64,000 bases of DNA from Gigaspora margarita (taxonomy: Eukaryota > Glomeromycota > Glomeromycetes > Diversisporales > Gigasporaceae): the NCBI GenBank assembly GCA_009809945.1, contig WTPW01000196.1:438756-502755 (forward strand), in the 5' to 3' direction. Both the position numbers and the translations under genes were made by a program. Shown one piece after another: positions 10,241 to 21,182 of this stretch. The notes beneath the pieces were generated by a model that was given only the letters and a program-made list of their open reading frames with translations, made no database searches and was not told where the DNA came from. Each line of letters opens with the position of its first letter. The first letter of the stretch is position 1.

Positions 10241-13200
10241 ATGACGAGTGAATTAAAAGAACTCATTAATAATATTATTGAAAAAGAAATCAATAATATT
10301 AATAATGAAGGAAATGAAGTTATTCAAAAATATGAATATTTTTCATTTTCCAACTTTTCAGAAATCAATCCAAGCCCTTTTGGAAATGTTTGCACAGCGA
10401 CATGGCAAAATTCTACGGTTATTCTTAAAAGCATAACTATTGATACTAGCATAATTGATCGTGAAATTATTTGCGAAATAGAAAACAACATTAAATCCAC
10501 TGAAATCATACCTTTTGAAACTACTAGCAATAATAAACCTAGGATTACTAATGCGATTAGATTGTTCGTTAATAAGGTAATGATTTTTTGTTTTATATGC
10601 AGTACAATCAACTCTTTCCGTAACAAACTGTTGGTTATGGTTGTTAAAACAGTTCGCTATATAAATTTCAAAATTTTTAGTTCATTATATTCAGTGTTCG
10701 TTAAAGAATTCGTTAAAAAAAGTTTGTTATAAAGAGTTCGATATAAAGAAAGTTGACTGTACCAATTTCTAATATAATTTAATATTAATTTTTTCAATGT
10801 ATAGCTGCGAAGGTTGGTTGCTGTTGATAAACATAAGCATCCAAATATTGTTCAATTTTATGGGGTCACTACTGGTAATTAAACAGATAAAATTGAGTAT
10901 TTCGTAAAAACAATGTTATCTAATATAATTATTATTTAAACAGATCCCTTAAATAATCAATATAACTTAATCTTGCAATATGCTGCGGATGGAAATTTAC
11001 GTGATTATTTAAGAAGAAATAAGACATTGAAATGGACTGATAAATTACGTTATGCACATGATATAGCTAAAGGACTATCATTTTTACATGACAACAAAAT
11101 TTTTCATAATGATCTTGTAAGAACATCTATATGAAAATATGTTTTTAATTTATGCTTATTAAATGACTTTTTTTGTTTTTTATTGTTTTGTTATATAGCA
11201 TTCAAAAAATATTTTAGTTCATAAACAACGAATGCTAATTGCCGATTTTGGTTTATCTAAACACAAAAATGAAGTAACAATGTTTATAGCTAGTGAAATG
11301 TTGGGATATTTAGAACCTCAATGTATTTTAAATCCTCGATATAAATGTAATGAGAGATCTGATATCTATAGTCTTGGAGTAATATTTTGGGAAATTTCTA
11401 GCGGTAGGCCACCTTATGATTACTTTGACAATAAATATGCAATTGTTATTCATGTAGGCAAAGGAGACAGGGAAACTCCCGTTGAGAACACGCCAAATGA
11501 TTTTGTCAACCTTTATCAGCGTTGTTGGGATCAAGATCCTAAGAGACACCCAGAAATTAAAAAGGTTCTTGAAGAATTGAAAAATATGCGAGTTTCTTTA
11601 ATTGACGACCAAAAGGCATACCATGAAAAATGGATTGAAAGTAAAGTCATTGAAGGGAAAATTAATGAGCATAATATTGATGAATTTGAAGATTATAAAC
11701 TTATCAGTAGTGGTGCTTCAATTAAAGTGTATAGAGCAAGATATAAAAGTACGAAAAATATATGTGCATTGAAATTTATTGAAAAAAATAATCATACCAA
11801 TAAAGAACTTGTAAATGAGGTTTGTAATATTTTATAACAGAAAAAAGTTATTTAGGTAAAACATTATTTTGTTATATGCTAAAATGCACAATTGTAACAA
11901 ACATTTATACAGCTAGATCATATGCTTTCTATAGAATCTCATGAGAATATTATTAAATTTCATGGTATCACATATGAAATAGATAGAAGGGATCCAAATG
12001 TAGTTGGATATGTACTTATTCTTGAGTATGCGGATAATGGAACTTTAAGAGACTTTTTGCAAAAAAATTCGACTAAAATCGAATGGGAATTAAAGGTTCA
12101 ATTAGCAATTCAACTCGTAGAAGCCGTGAAATGGTTGCATGCTCATAATATTGTTCACGGTAATCTGGTAAATTTTATATTTAGTGATTTATTGTGTTTC
12201 GTGAAATTACTGTATAATTCTAATAAAGTTTGATTTATTTTTATTTCTTAAAGCATCCTAATAATATACTTATTCACCAAGAAATTTTAAAATTAGCTGA
12301 CTTTGGATTATCACTACGTGTCATTGAATCTTCAATGTCTCAAACAACTTTCGGAGTCATACCCTATATGGATCCTCAATGTTTCATAACAGAACGAAGC
12401 CAAAATGGAAACACTCGCAGATATAGGCAGAATAAGAAATCAGATATTTACAGCATTGGGGCAATTCTTTGGGAGATATCAAGTGAAAAACAACCATTTA
12501 AGAATGAAGATCCGGCAAGTCTACCGGTAAGGATAAGAGGCGGGCTACGAGAAACACCAATTGCTGATACACCTCATGGATATGTAAACATTTATAAAAG
12601 TATGTTCATAATTATTTATAGTTTATAGTTTATATTTTTATGCCTTTTATTCATAAGTATTTGACTTTATAGAATGTTGGGAAAGTTTGCAGGATAATCG
12701 ACCATCCATCGAAGAAGTAGCTATGATCTTTGAAGACTTTATTGTTCAAGACATCACTGAAAATGACAATTTTGATATTTTCGATAGTTCAGGATTTGAA
12801 GAATTTATTACAAACGCTTTAGGAAATATAAATTTCAATATTGAATTGGATGGCACAGCATTTGGTCCGGATGAAATGACTCTTTTTGTATATAATCTAT
12901 ATTCGACTTTTAGTAAACTATTTAATGAAGGTAATTCAGTTCGTGATATAATCATCAATTACATATCTCAAAATAATAAATCCAATGAAGAAGTTTTTCA
13001 ATGGTTATTAGCAAATAACAATCATCCAAATAATATTTGCCTACTTGGATTATTTTATCGTTGGAATATTGGCACAAATGAAGATAGCATAGAATTTCTT
13101 AATTTATTTGTTTCTGCGGCAAATAAAGGAGATCACAATGCACAATACTTTGCTGGGAGATGTTATGCGGAAGGTTTGGGCGGCACCGATAAGGATGAGA

Positions 13201-14670
13201 GAAGGGCAATTGAATGGTACATTAGGGCTGCTGAAAATAAATGTGCAGCGGCGGAATATATGCTTGGAGAGTATTTTTATAAACTTAGAAGATATAACAG
13301 AGCATTTTATTACCTCAAAAGAGCAACTGAAAATGGAAATTTCATAGCAATGTGTAATGTTGGAATTTGTTACGAACATGGATTTGGGGTTGAAAAGGAC
13401 GAAAAGAAGGCGTTTGAATATTTTAAAAACTCAGCAAAAATGGGGCATCCTAATTCAATGTATTATGTTGGTGAATTTTACCGTCAAGGAATTATTGTTG
13501 AAAAGAATATTGATATTGCTTTTGAATGGTATTTAAAATTAGCTATTACGGAACAAGATACATTTACAAAAAAACATGAATTTTTTCATTGGATATCATA
13601 TAATAAATTAGAAATTATTGAAGAGATAGGCAGAGGAGCGTTCTCTACCGTTTTTAAAGCAAAATATCTTAACCGAAATGGGTCATATAAAAATGTAGCA
13701 ATTAAGATTGTAAAGGATTCTAATAAAAATAAAGAACCATTTTTAAAAGAGGTATTTTTTTAAGCAATTTTAATATTAATTTTTAATTTCGAATATTAAT
13801 TTAACTTATTTTTTTTAGTTAAAAGCTTGTCATATTTTAGGACAATATTTAGGAATATCTAGAGATGAAAAAACAAAAGACTATATTTTAGTACTTAATC
13901 ATGCAAAATATGGATCATTAAGTAAAAACCTTACTAATATTTTTAAATTTGACTGGAAAATTAAATTAAAGATACTCCATGATATTGTGACTTATCTTTT
14001 CCGTATTCATTGTAGAGGATATTTACATCGAGATTTACATCCGGGAAATATCTTGCTAAAAGAAAATTATGAAGCATATATTACTGATCTAGGTTTATCA
14101 AAACCACTCGACGAAAAAGAACAAGAGGAACGTATTCATGGAGTTTTACCTTATATTGCACCCGAGCTCTTTCAAAAAAAGCCATACACAGGAGCATCAG
14201 ATATTTATTCATTTGGAATTATTATGGCCGAGATGACAACTGGACAAAGGTCTTTTAATAATTATAAATTTGATTTTGATCTGATAGTCAGGATTTGTAA
14301 TGGATTACGACCAAATTTTGCACCTGGCACTCCTGATTGCTATGTTGAATTAGCAAATCATTGCATGAATTTTGATCCAGAAAAACGGCCTAATATTATA
14401 GAAATAATTACTAAACTAGATGAATGGTTGAAAATTAGTAAAAGCAACCAATTATTAGAAAGAATTATCAAAAATAATAGTGAAAATAGAATTAAAAAAA
14501 AGCAATTCTTAGCAAGTGATGAGATCAAAAAAAATTCATTTATTACTAGTGAAAATTTAAACAATATATATACGAGCAAACCATATAATATATCAGAAAT
14601 TTGTGCGAAATTATCAAAAATATATGGTACTAATCCTGTAAGTGATATAGAAATTCCGTATGATATTTAG
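10241..14670 (+). CDS. K1: triple kinase-Sel1 protein, 1243 aa, 8 exons
   Basis: Exons: 10241-10576, 10805-10874, 10944-11116, 11199-11819, 11913-12167, 12254-12599, 12673-13751, 13819-14670. All introns are GT-AG and phases close without a stop. Kinase 1: degenerate glycine loop SPFGNV (about 45-50), Lys63, HND at 190-192, DFG at 209-211. Kinase 2: Lys385, DFG at 501-503, but the catalytic loop reads HGN at 482-484, so the proton-accepting Asp is missing; it is probably a pseudokinase. A Sel1 block (about 720-895; helical repeats that usually bind proteins) follows. Kinase 3: GRGAFSTV (920-927), Lys945, HRD (1030-1032), DLG (1050-1052), YIAPE; it looks active. The start is the first ATG after a T tract and matches K2. 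Family members in these fungi are thought to signal in the cytoplasm, with substrates unknown. The 3' part from about 13335 resembles K3, not K2. Separate genes are possible but not needed. Confidence 0.85.
10603..10761. mobile_element. pogo/Tigger-like small element in intron 1 of K1
   Basis: Ends TACAATCAACTCTTTCC and, reverse-complemented, TACAGTCAACTTTCTTT, with TTCGTTAAAGAATTCG-type words inside. Such CAGTCAACTC ends with TTCGTTATA interiors recall pogo/Tigger elements, and TA is the expected target. A shorter copy sits at the same place in K2 intron 1 (21544-21678), so the insertion predates the duplication. Confidence 0.75.
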
Positions 14671-16002
14671 CGAATCAGTTAAACTTAAACAATAAATTTA
14701 AGCTTTATTATATGAGATTATTATTATGTATTTAATATGCTTTATTATATGTAAGTAATAAGACATTAAGTTTTAATAAAAATAACAGCTTATCCAATAG
14801 CCATGAATTGTATTGAATTTATGTAATAATTAATCTGTTGAATATATTTTGGTATATATATGCTTGTCTGCTATTTTAACAGGTTATACCGCTAATACTG
14901 TAATACGTATCTATTTGACTGTACATCTTAAAGCTTATTGGGCTGGAGTGGAGTGGAAGACCTTTGAGCCATACTCTATGGAATTTGTCGATGCCCGGCT
15001 CCCGCCCCTGTAATAAACTTCACAATCCCCTGTACCAGCAATTCGAATTGAAATATTAAAAGCAAAAATGATTAATAAACTAATAAGTCATGCACTTGAC
15101 CTTGCGCTGGAAGTTTTTTTTTCAGGTCTAATTCAAAAATAGGTCAAAAATATGATAGTAATAATCAGATTTTAATGATTAGTGTTATTTTTTTTGGATT
15201 ATGAATTTTATTAATCGTTTAATAGTAGAGGATAATTAATGCAATTTTCTTCTTGAAGTATGCTTCACAATTTAAGTATTGCAACATTATTACTAGAATT
15301 TATTGTAGATAATTAAATAAAAGATTAATTAATTTAGAATAGTTGTTATATAACAGTCTTATAAAACAGGACGCAAAATAGGCCCAAAATTAGATCAAAT
15401 GTACATTACATCAACCAATCATATTAAAAAATTATTTATATTAATGTTCATTCTAATTATTGCGACAAAATTATAAGCTATCATGCTCTGTAACATGTAA
15501 TAACATGACTAAATGGGTTTGTATTGAGAATTATAATGGTTTTTATGATGATTTGCTGCTAAAATTCTACTATAATATTTACCAATTATTTGATAATATA
15601 TAGTATGTAGTAAGATTGAGTTGGTTTGTGTTAATTTATTAGATTTTTATTGTGATTTACTATTAAAAATTCATATGTGGTTAAAGTTAAGTTATTTGTA
15701 TTGGAGCTATCACAATTTTTATTTATTATAGAACTCATTTATAGTACTTATAAATAATTGTAATAATGCATAATATGTGGTCATATTTGAGTTTGTTTAT
15801 ACTGGAATTATTATAATTTCTATTATTGTTTACTGTAAATATTTTTTAAAGAACTTTATAAATATAGTGATACATAGTAATAGGATTAAGGTTGAGTTAT
15901 TTTAGTCCTAAAGTAGAGCAGAAGATCTTAAGGGTAAAGTAAATGTCGATCATTTGTTATATGATCTCACATGCTAAAAAATTTTATACAAATATTGAAG
16001 AT
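14671..16002. other. 3' flank of K1 and A/T-rich DNA, no gene seen
   Basis: About 150 bp after the K1 stop (to about 14815) matches the DNA downstream of K3 (35481-35583), so that duplication included the 3' flank. After that I see no gene or bounded element. Confidence 0.5.
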
Positions 16003-16866
16003 TAGTGTTCCTATGAATCTGTTCATGAACATGTTCAAAGTTACAAATAAAAAAGAAAGCATATAATCACAAAGATAAAAATACTTATATCTCATGATCT
16101 ACTGGGCTGAATTTAACATTTTGACCACTATTTTGATTGCAAGATACTCCTCTACAACCTTTATTAAAAGTTGAAAAAAGGTTTACTTAGTAAAAAAAAA
16201 ATGTTTTAGTTGAAAAACTCTAAATTCAAAAATTTTACTATTATAATAAAATTTTTGAATTTCAACTAAAACATTTTCTTTACTAAGTAAACCTTTTTAA
16301 ACTACTTATTAAGGTTGTAGAGGAGTATCTTGTGATCAACATGGTGGTTAAACCATTAAAATCAGCCCAGTATATCATGAGATGTAAGTATTTTTATATT
16401 CACGATTATATGCTTTCTTCTTCTTTCTTCTTTATTTATAATATATAAAGAAGAAAGCATATAATAGCGAAGATAAAAATACATATATTTCATGATCTAC
16501 TAGGCCGATTTTAACATTTTAACCATTATTTTGATCATAAGATACTCCTCTACAACCTTTATTAGAAGTTAAAAAAAGGTTTACTTAGTAAAGAAAATTT
16601 TTTTAGTTCGTATTCAAAAATTTTATTTTGATAGTAAAATTTTTGAATTTGGAGTTTTCAACTAAAACATTTTTCTTTACTAAGTAAACCTTTTTCAACT
16701 TCTAATAAAGGTTGTAGAGGAGTATCTTGCAATCAAAATGGTGGTTAAAATGTTAAATTTGGCCCAGTAGATCATGAGATATAAGTATTTTTATCTTTGT
16801 GATTATATGCTTTCTTCTTTATTTGTAACTTTGAACATGTTCATGAACAGGTTTATAGGAACACTA
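16003..16866. mobile_element. hAT-type foldback element made of four alternating arms
   Basis: Begins TAGTGTTCCTATGAA and ends with the complement of TAGTGTTCCTATAAA; flanked by perfect 8-bp duplications TTGAAGAT (15995-16002 and 16867-16874). The interior is four copies of one arm in alternating orientation (about 16055-16205, 16258-16430, 16447-16610, 16670-16830). Each contains core Q words such as TACTCCTCTACAACCTTTAT, GATCTACTGGGC and TTTACTTAGTAAA or complements. A transcript could fold into two hairpins or one long one. It shares its ends with the element at 3629. No coding capacity. Confidence 0.92.
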
Positions 16867-17293
16867 TTGAAGATATGCCATTAGTAAAAGTTTAACCAAA
16901 CTTAACTAAATTTTTATAGTGTATAATTTAAAACCCTTTTTCTATAATAATAAAAATTTGAACTTTATATCATTTAAAAAAACTTTACTTTAATATGTAA
17001 TCAAATTTCCTAGATTGATTAAAATTTGTCTAGGTAGCATAAAAATTACAAATTAAAATTGGCCAGATTTCAATTTTTAAAATTTGGATTGGTTTAATTA
17101 ATGTAGATTATATGATATTAATATATTTAAAAAAAATTATACTTCTATATATTATAAAGTTTCCATATAGGCATGTTTTATGGATAACATGATTAAAAAT
17201 GACACAGATATTACAGTAATAGAGTTGCACATTATATTATGTCACATAGAATAGCATGCATTCAGTGGCACACATATGCACATTGTATGTGAT
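16867..17293. other. A/T-rich DNA between two transposons, no gene seen
   Basis: No gene or bounded repeat recognised. Confidence 0.45.
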
Positions 17294-19210
17294 TATACTT
17301 GCTACCCAAATTTAAATCTATAAATCCCAATTCCAAATCCCAAATCCCACTATCAAAATCCCACAGTCAAATTAGGTACAAATCCCAAATTAGGTACAAA
17401 TTCCAAATTAGGTACAAATCCCAAATTAGATACAAATCCCAAATTAGATACAAATCTAAATTAAAAATAATTACTAATTTTGATAATCTACATCGCAAAT
17501 TGGATGATCAATGAATTTTTGGCAGTTCAACAAATATCTCTTCCTATACAAGATTATACAGATAGTATGGTATAGGTGAGCAAATCCGTATATATAGGCT
17601 GAATTTAAGATCTATACTATACTGATCAGCTATAATTCCTAACCCTAATTCTAATACTGTATATATTACACTGGATTAATATAGTATAGGTCTTAAATTC
17701 AGCCTATACTATATGGATCTGCTCACCTATACCATACTGATCTGTGAAATACCTTTCCTATACATAAGTGATATGAGCTCATTTTTTTACATACTCACTA
17801 TAAGGGCCCGAAACTTGGACTTCTTGCAGCTGCAAAAGAGGTCAGCTGTAATAAAAAAATAGTACAATATTGGTTTAATAGGTGGACTATAACCAAGAAC
17901 TTGAATGATCAACCAAAGTCTGGTCGCAAATGAATCACTACCAAAAAGCAAGATCAAAGAATAATTGAGCTTGCACAAAAAAATGAGAATTTAACTGCCA
18001 TGTAAATTTATGAATATATGAAGAAGCACCATGTAGAAGTTAGTATGTCCACCGTTCACTGTTGTCTTTGTCTATCGGGTGCCAAATATGCTGCATAACT
18101 TTCGAAGCCTCTGCTAACTGATAAGCATATTAAAAAAAGATTGGTGTGGGCTAAAATGCATAGAAACCATGACTGGAGTAATGTGGTTTTTTCAAATAAA
18201 AGTACGTTCCATCTGAAATATTGACTAAGAAAAGTGTGGTAGTTCTCTGTTAAGTGCAATGTCTTTCAGTCAGTGAAGTTTCCTGCGAAGGTCCATGTAT
18301 GGGACTGTTTTTTAGCTTCTGGGTTTGGTGAATTGTTTCTTTTTCAGAGAAACCTGGAAGAGAAATATATAGTTACTGTGTATAATAAGGGCCTTCTGTC
18401 TTCTGTTGATAAAATTTTTGGTGAGGGTTCAGTAGAATGTGTGCTCCAAGAAGATAACGATTTGAAATGCATTTGAAAATTGTGAAAAATTGGCAGGAAG
18501 AATGTGGTATTAAGGTGCTCCCATGGCCTTCAATGTCACCAAACCTGAATCCAATAGAAAATGTCTGTGGAATCATGAAAATTAGCTTGTGAAAAAAAAG
18601 ATCCGGACAATGAAGAGTTTAAAAGGTTTAATTATAAAAGAATGGAATCAATTGCCAGACAGTCTGGTGGCAAAATTAGTGGTGGACATTAACGATTGTA
18701 TAGAAGCTGTAATAGATAATAATGGTGATTATGAATTGCATTGATGATCACGATTGGTCATATATTTTTCAATAAAAAAAATATGTTACTTATCGTTTGC
18801 TGCACCAAGTTAGCCGGGTGGGGATACTTATGATTCCAACTGTATAAAAAACCAAACACACATGACAAGCTCTTTTTTTTTGCAATTTCACTACAAGATT
18901 GGTAAATTATATATATAACAGTATAAAGTGAAACTTTGAAACTTTTGAAACTTAAATATTTTATGTACATATGTTGTATATATGTTGTATATGCATTGCT
19001 ACTAGATTATTAATTAGATATTTTGGGATTTGAATAATTTTAGGATTTGGAATAAATTTGGGATTTGGAATGATTTTGGGATTTGGGATATATATAAAAG
19101 GTAAATACTATTTGGGCATTTGGCACTTGCGATATTAAAATCCCAAATTGGTTTTAACTATTTGGGATTTGGGATTTTATCCTGGGCCACTAATTTGGGC
19201 GACAAGTATA
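17294..19210 (+). mobile_element. Dead Tc1/mariner-like transposon, about 1.9 kb
   Basis: The ends TATACTTGCTACCCAAATT (left) and, reverse-complemented, TATACTTGTCGCCCAAATT (right) form the terminal inverted repeats, consistent with a TA target. Inside each end is an array of AAATCCCAAAT words: direct on the left (about 17325-17460) and as AGGATTTGGGATTTGG-type complements on the right (about 19020-19190). These may be transposase-binding repeats. The middle holds a decayed transposase (17800-18720). The 71-codon frame at 17299-17514 is only the repeat array read as protein. Confidence 0.85.
17800..18720 (+). pseudogene. Tc1-like DDE transposase remnant
   Basis: Translated pieces in the plus strand, broken by several stops and frame changes, read like a Tc1 transposase in order. 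First a helix-turn-helix end, QYWFNRW and NDQPKSGRK, near 17850-17930. Then VVFSNKSTFHLKY near 18183-18220, where the first catalytic Asp would be; the family motif has D-E-S and here it is N-K-S. Then KVHVWDCFLASGFGEL near 18285-18330, LQEDND near 18444-18462 with the second Asp, and PWPSMSPNLNPIENVCGIMK near 18530-18585 with the Glu. In-frame stops (for example TGA after SGRK) and the changed catalytic site mean it is dead. The family assignment rests on these motifs and the element ends. Confidence 0.85.
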
Positions 19211-19773
19211 TACGTGATGGCATGTCGAATTACACAGAATGGCACGTGTTAAAAATGACACGTGCTTGCTCGTTTCACGGAGTACTATAAGAGCGAAGGA
19301 ATACAACCGATTTTTTTTTAAAAAAGTTGCAATATCTCAAAAACTCGCAAGTAAGCCTGCTCTGGTATCTTAAGGAAAAAGATTCCTTGCAAGATTTTAC
19401 ACATTTGCAGTTGCTTTAGCTTTCAGATATGTACATACTTCAACTATTATCTAATAAAATGTCTATTGGAAATTGGACCATAAATTTATATTTACTTACC
19501 CGTTCCATTCACGTGCCATCGCACATGTCAATTGGCTTAGTAAACTGCTACGAAAGGCGGAGGATCTACGGACAGTTCTTATGGACAGTAAGGACAGTGC
19601 AATTCACGTGATATTACTAAAACACCTACTAAAACCCTAACCCTAACTGACCCTAACTAACTATTCACGTGATTTTATCTGTCCCCAAGAACTGTCCGTA
19701 GATCGTCCGCACAAAAGGCACGGACGATTTACGTGATTTCACGTTAAATTGGCACGTGTATACGGATTAACAC
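19211..19773. repeat. CACGTG-rich repeat, left part
   Basis: Dense in CACGTG and GGCACG words, with inverted pieces such as GATCTACGGACAGTTCTTATGG (about 19563) and AAGAACTGTCCGTAGATCG (about 19686) and telomere-like CCCTAACCCTAACTGACCC between them. The words match the element at 63543-63990, so this is probably a relative of it. It is interrupted by the element at 19774-20474 and continues at 20475-20630. Confidence 0.6.
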
Positions 19774-20474
19774 TAGGGTGTCCAGAATTATGCGATGCTA
19801 TGCTATGCGCATAATTGACCATTTTTTCGCATCGCATATGCTTCGCATAATTAAGCAAAAAAAAGCATTCAGGGCACGTGGCTAAAATATGATTGGTAGA
19901 TATGATTTTTGAGATAGGATAGCTAAACTAAAAAATTTCGCTAGCCAATCAGATTTCGAGATCAGGTGTAATGTGAAAAAAGTTCAAGAAACAAAAATAA
20001 ATGAAAAAATCACCCATAAAACGAAATTCGCCTATGAAAATGACTTCTGCGTACTAATAAATAATTTTCCTTGCAGTATAAAATAACCTTCTAACCCCAA
20101 CCTACTACAATACCCTTACCCTAACCTAATAGCGAAATGTTTTATTTAGCGAAATTTTTTAGGCGAAATGTTTTTTATTAGCGAAATTTTTTAGACTGGT
20201 ATTGCTAGTCCTATAGATAGCGAATGCGGAAAAAATTCCAAAAAGTTCCGGTGTAGAAAATGGACGAACTGAAAATACGAGCAAGGTTGAGACAATTTTT
20301 TGATCAATATCCGAATAATTCCGAGGATGGTATATGTTGCATAACACTACAAAGATCGCATAATCTATTTAAATATTTCGCATAATCTTAAATTTATTTC
20401 GCATTCAACGCATAATTGACCTCGGTCAAATCGCATAATTTACCTCATCGCATCGCATAATCCTGGACACCCTA
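19774..20474. mobile_element. hAT-type non-autonomous element with core C
   Basis: Ends TAGGGTGTCCAGAATTATGC and, reverse-complemented, TAGGGTGTCCAGGATTATGC. Flanks ATTAACAC (19766-19773) and ATCAACAC (20475-20482) agree at 7 of 8 positions, as expected of an aged hAT target duplication. Subterminal zones repeat CGCATAAT and GCATCGCAT. The interior contains core C in reverse orientation (CAGGTGTAATGTG, CTTGCAGTATAAAATAACC, CCTTACCCTAACC). Not coding; minus-strand frames here are by-products. Confidence 0.85.
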
Positions 20475-20630
20475 ATCAACACGGTCCGCCGATTCCCGTG
20501 CCTACTCGAACCATGCACGTGCAACCCGACCCATAGCACGTGCCACTCGACCACGTGCCTATACACTGTTTTTCCGTGCGATCCCGGACCACTTTTATTA
20601 TAGGGGTATCTATCGGGAGCTAACACTTCT
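20475..20630. repeat. CACGTG-rich repeat, right part
   Basis: Continues the CACGTG-rich DNA of 19211-19773. Its edge GGACCACTTTTATTATAGGGG (about 20587-20607) resembles the right end of the 63.5-kb element (GCCACTTTTTCTTACAGGG), suggesting this is a right end of the same family. Confidence 0.5.
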
Positions 20631-21044
20631 ACTCTAATTTCGAGGTTACAACTTAACGACGTTGAACTCTAACTGAGCTTTTCTTAAAAACTTCGAGCAC
20701 GCAAGCTTCAGGACTACTTTAGTGTGAAGACAAAAGATATCGTATTTATATTTTTACAGGACTGTCTAATTCTCTCTCATACTTGTTCTAACAAGTTATC
20801 AAGTTTGATAAATTTAACTAATTCGACTAATTAAACTAATTCGACTAATTAGATAAATCAATCAAACTTATTCGACATTCTTAACCTTCAAATCGTGTGA
20901 AACAGGTAATTTGATTACTATACTAATTTTGGCTAGATTTTATCCGAGCCACCGCAACTAAATATACATCCCATGATACAAATAAAATTTTATTTTGAGC
21001 CACATTTTACCCCTTCATAACGTACACAAAATTTACAGCGATTT
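20631..21044. other. A/T-rich intergenic DNA, no gene seen
   Basis: Contains a short TTCGACTAATTAAACTAA repeat at about 20820-20850. Nothing else is recognised. Confidence 0.45.
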
Positions 21045-21182
21045 TCCATATTTAGCACAACAAAGATATTTGTGTAACACTTAAGAAGGAAAATCAAACG
21101 TAACACTTGCAGTGGTAGTTTTCATTATAAAAACGATTTATGCTTTTTTTTTTTTTATTTATTTATTCTTTTTTAGCAGATT
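21045..21182 (+). promoter_or_regulatory. 5' flank of kinase gene K2
   Basis: Carries the same ordered words as the K1 flank (TTCCATATTTAGCACAACAA, AATCAAACGTAACACTT, TTTTCATTATAA, T tract, TTTTTAGCAG before the ATG), without the 264-bp insertion present in K1. The AG just before the ATG may end a leader intron. Confidence 0.6.

Noticed and set aside
13104-13379. Antisense and shifted frames over the kinase genes (also 10324-10626, 12746-12958, 23969-24277)
   Set aside because: They are shadows of the coding exons, which have matching paralogues in the called frame.
17299-17514. 71-codon frame with repeated IRYKSQ text
   Set aside because: It is the AAATCCCAAATTAGGTAC array of the Tc1-like element read as protein.
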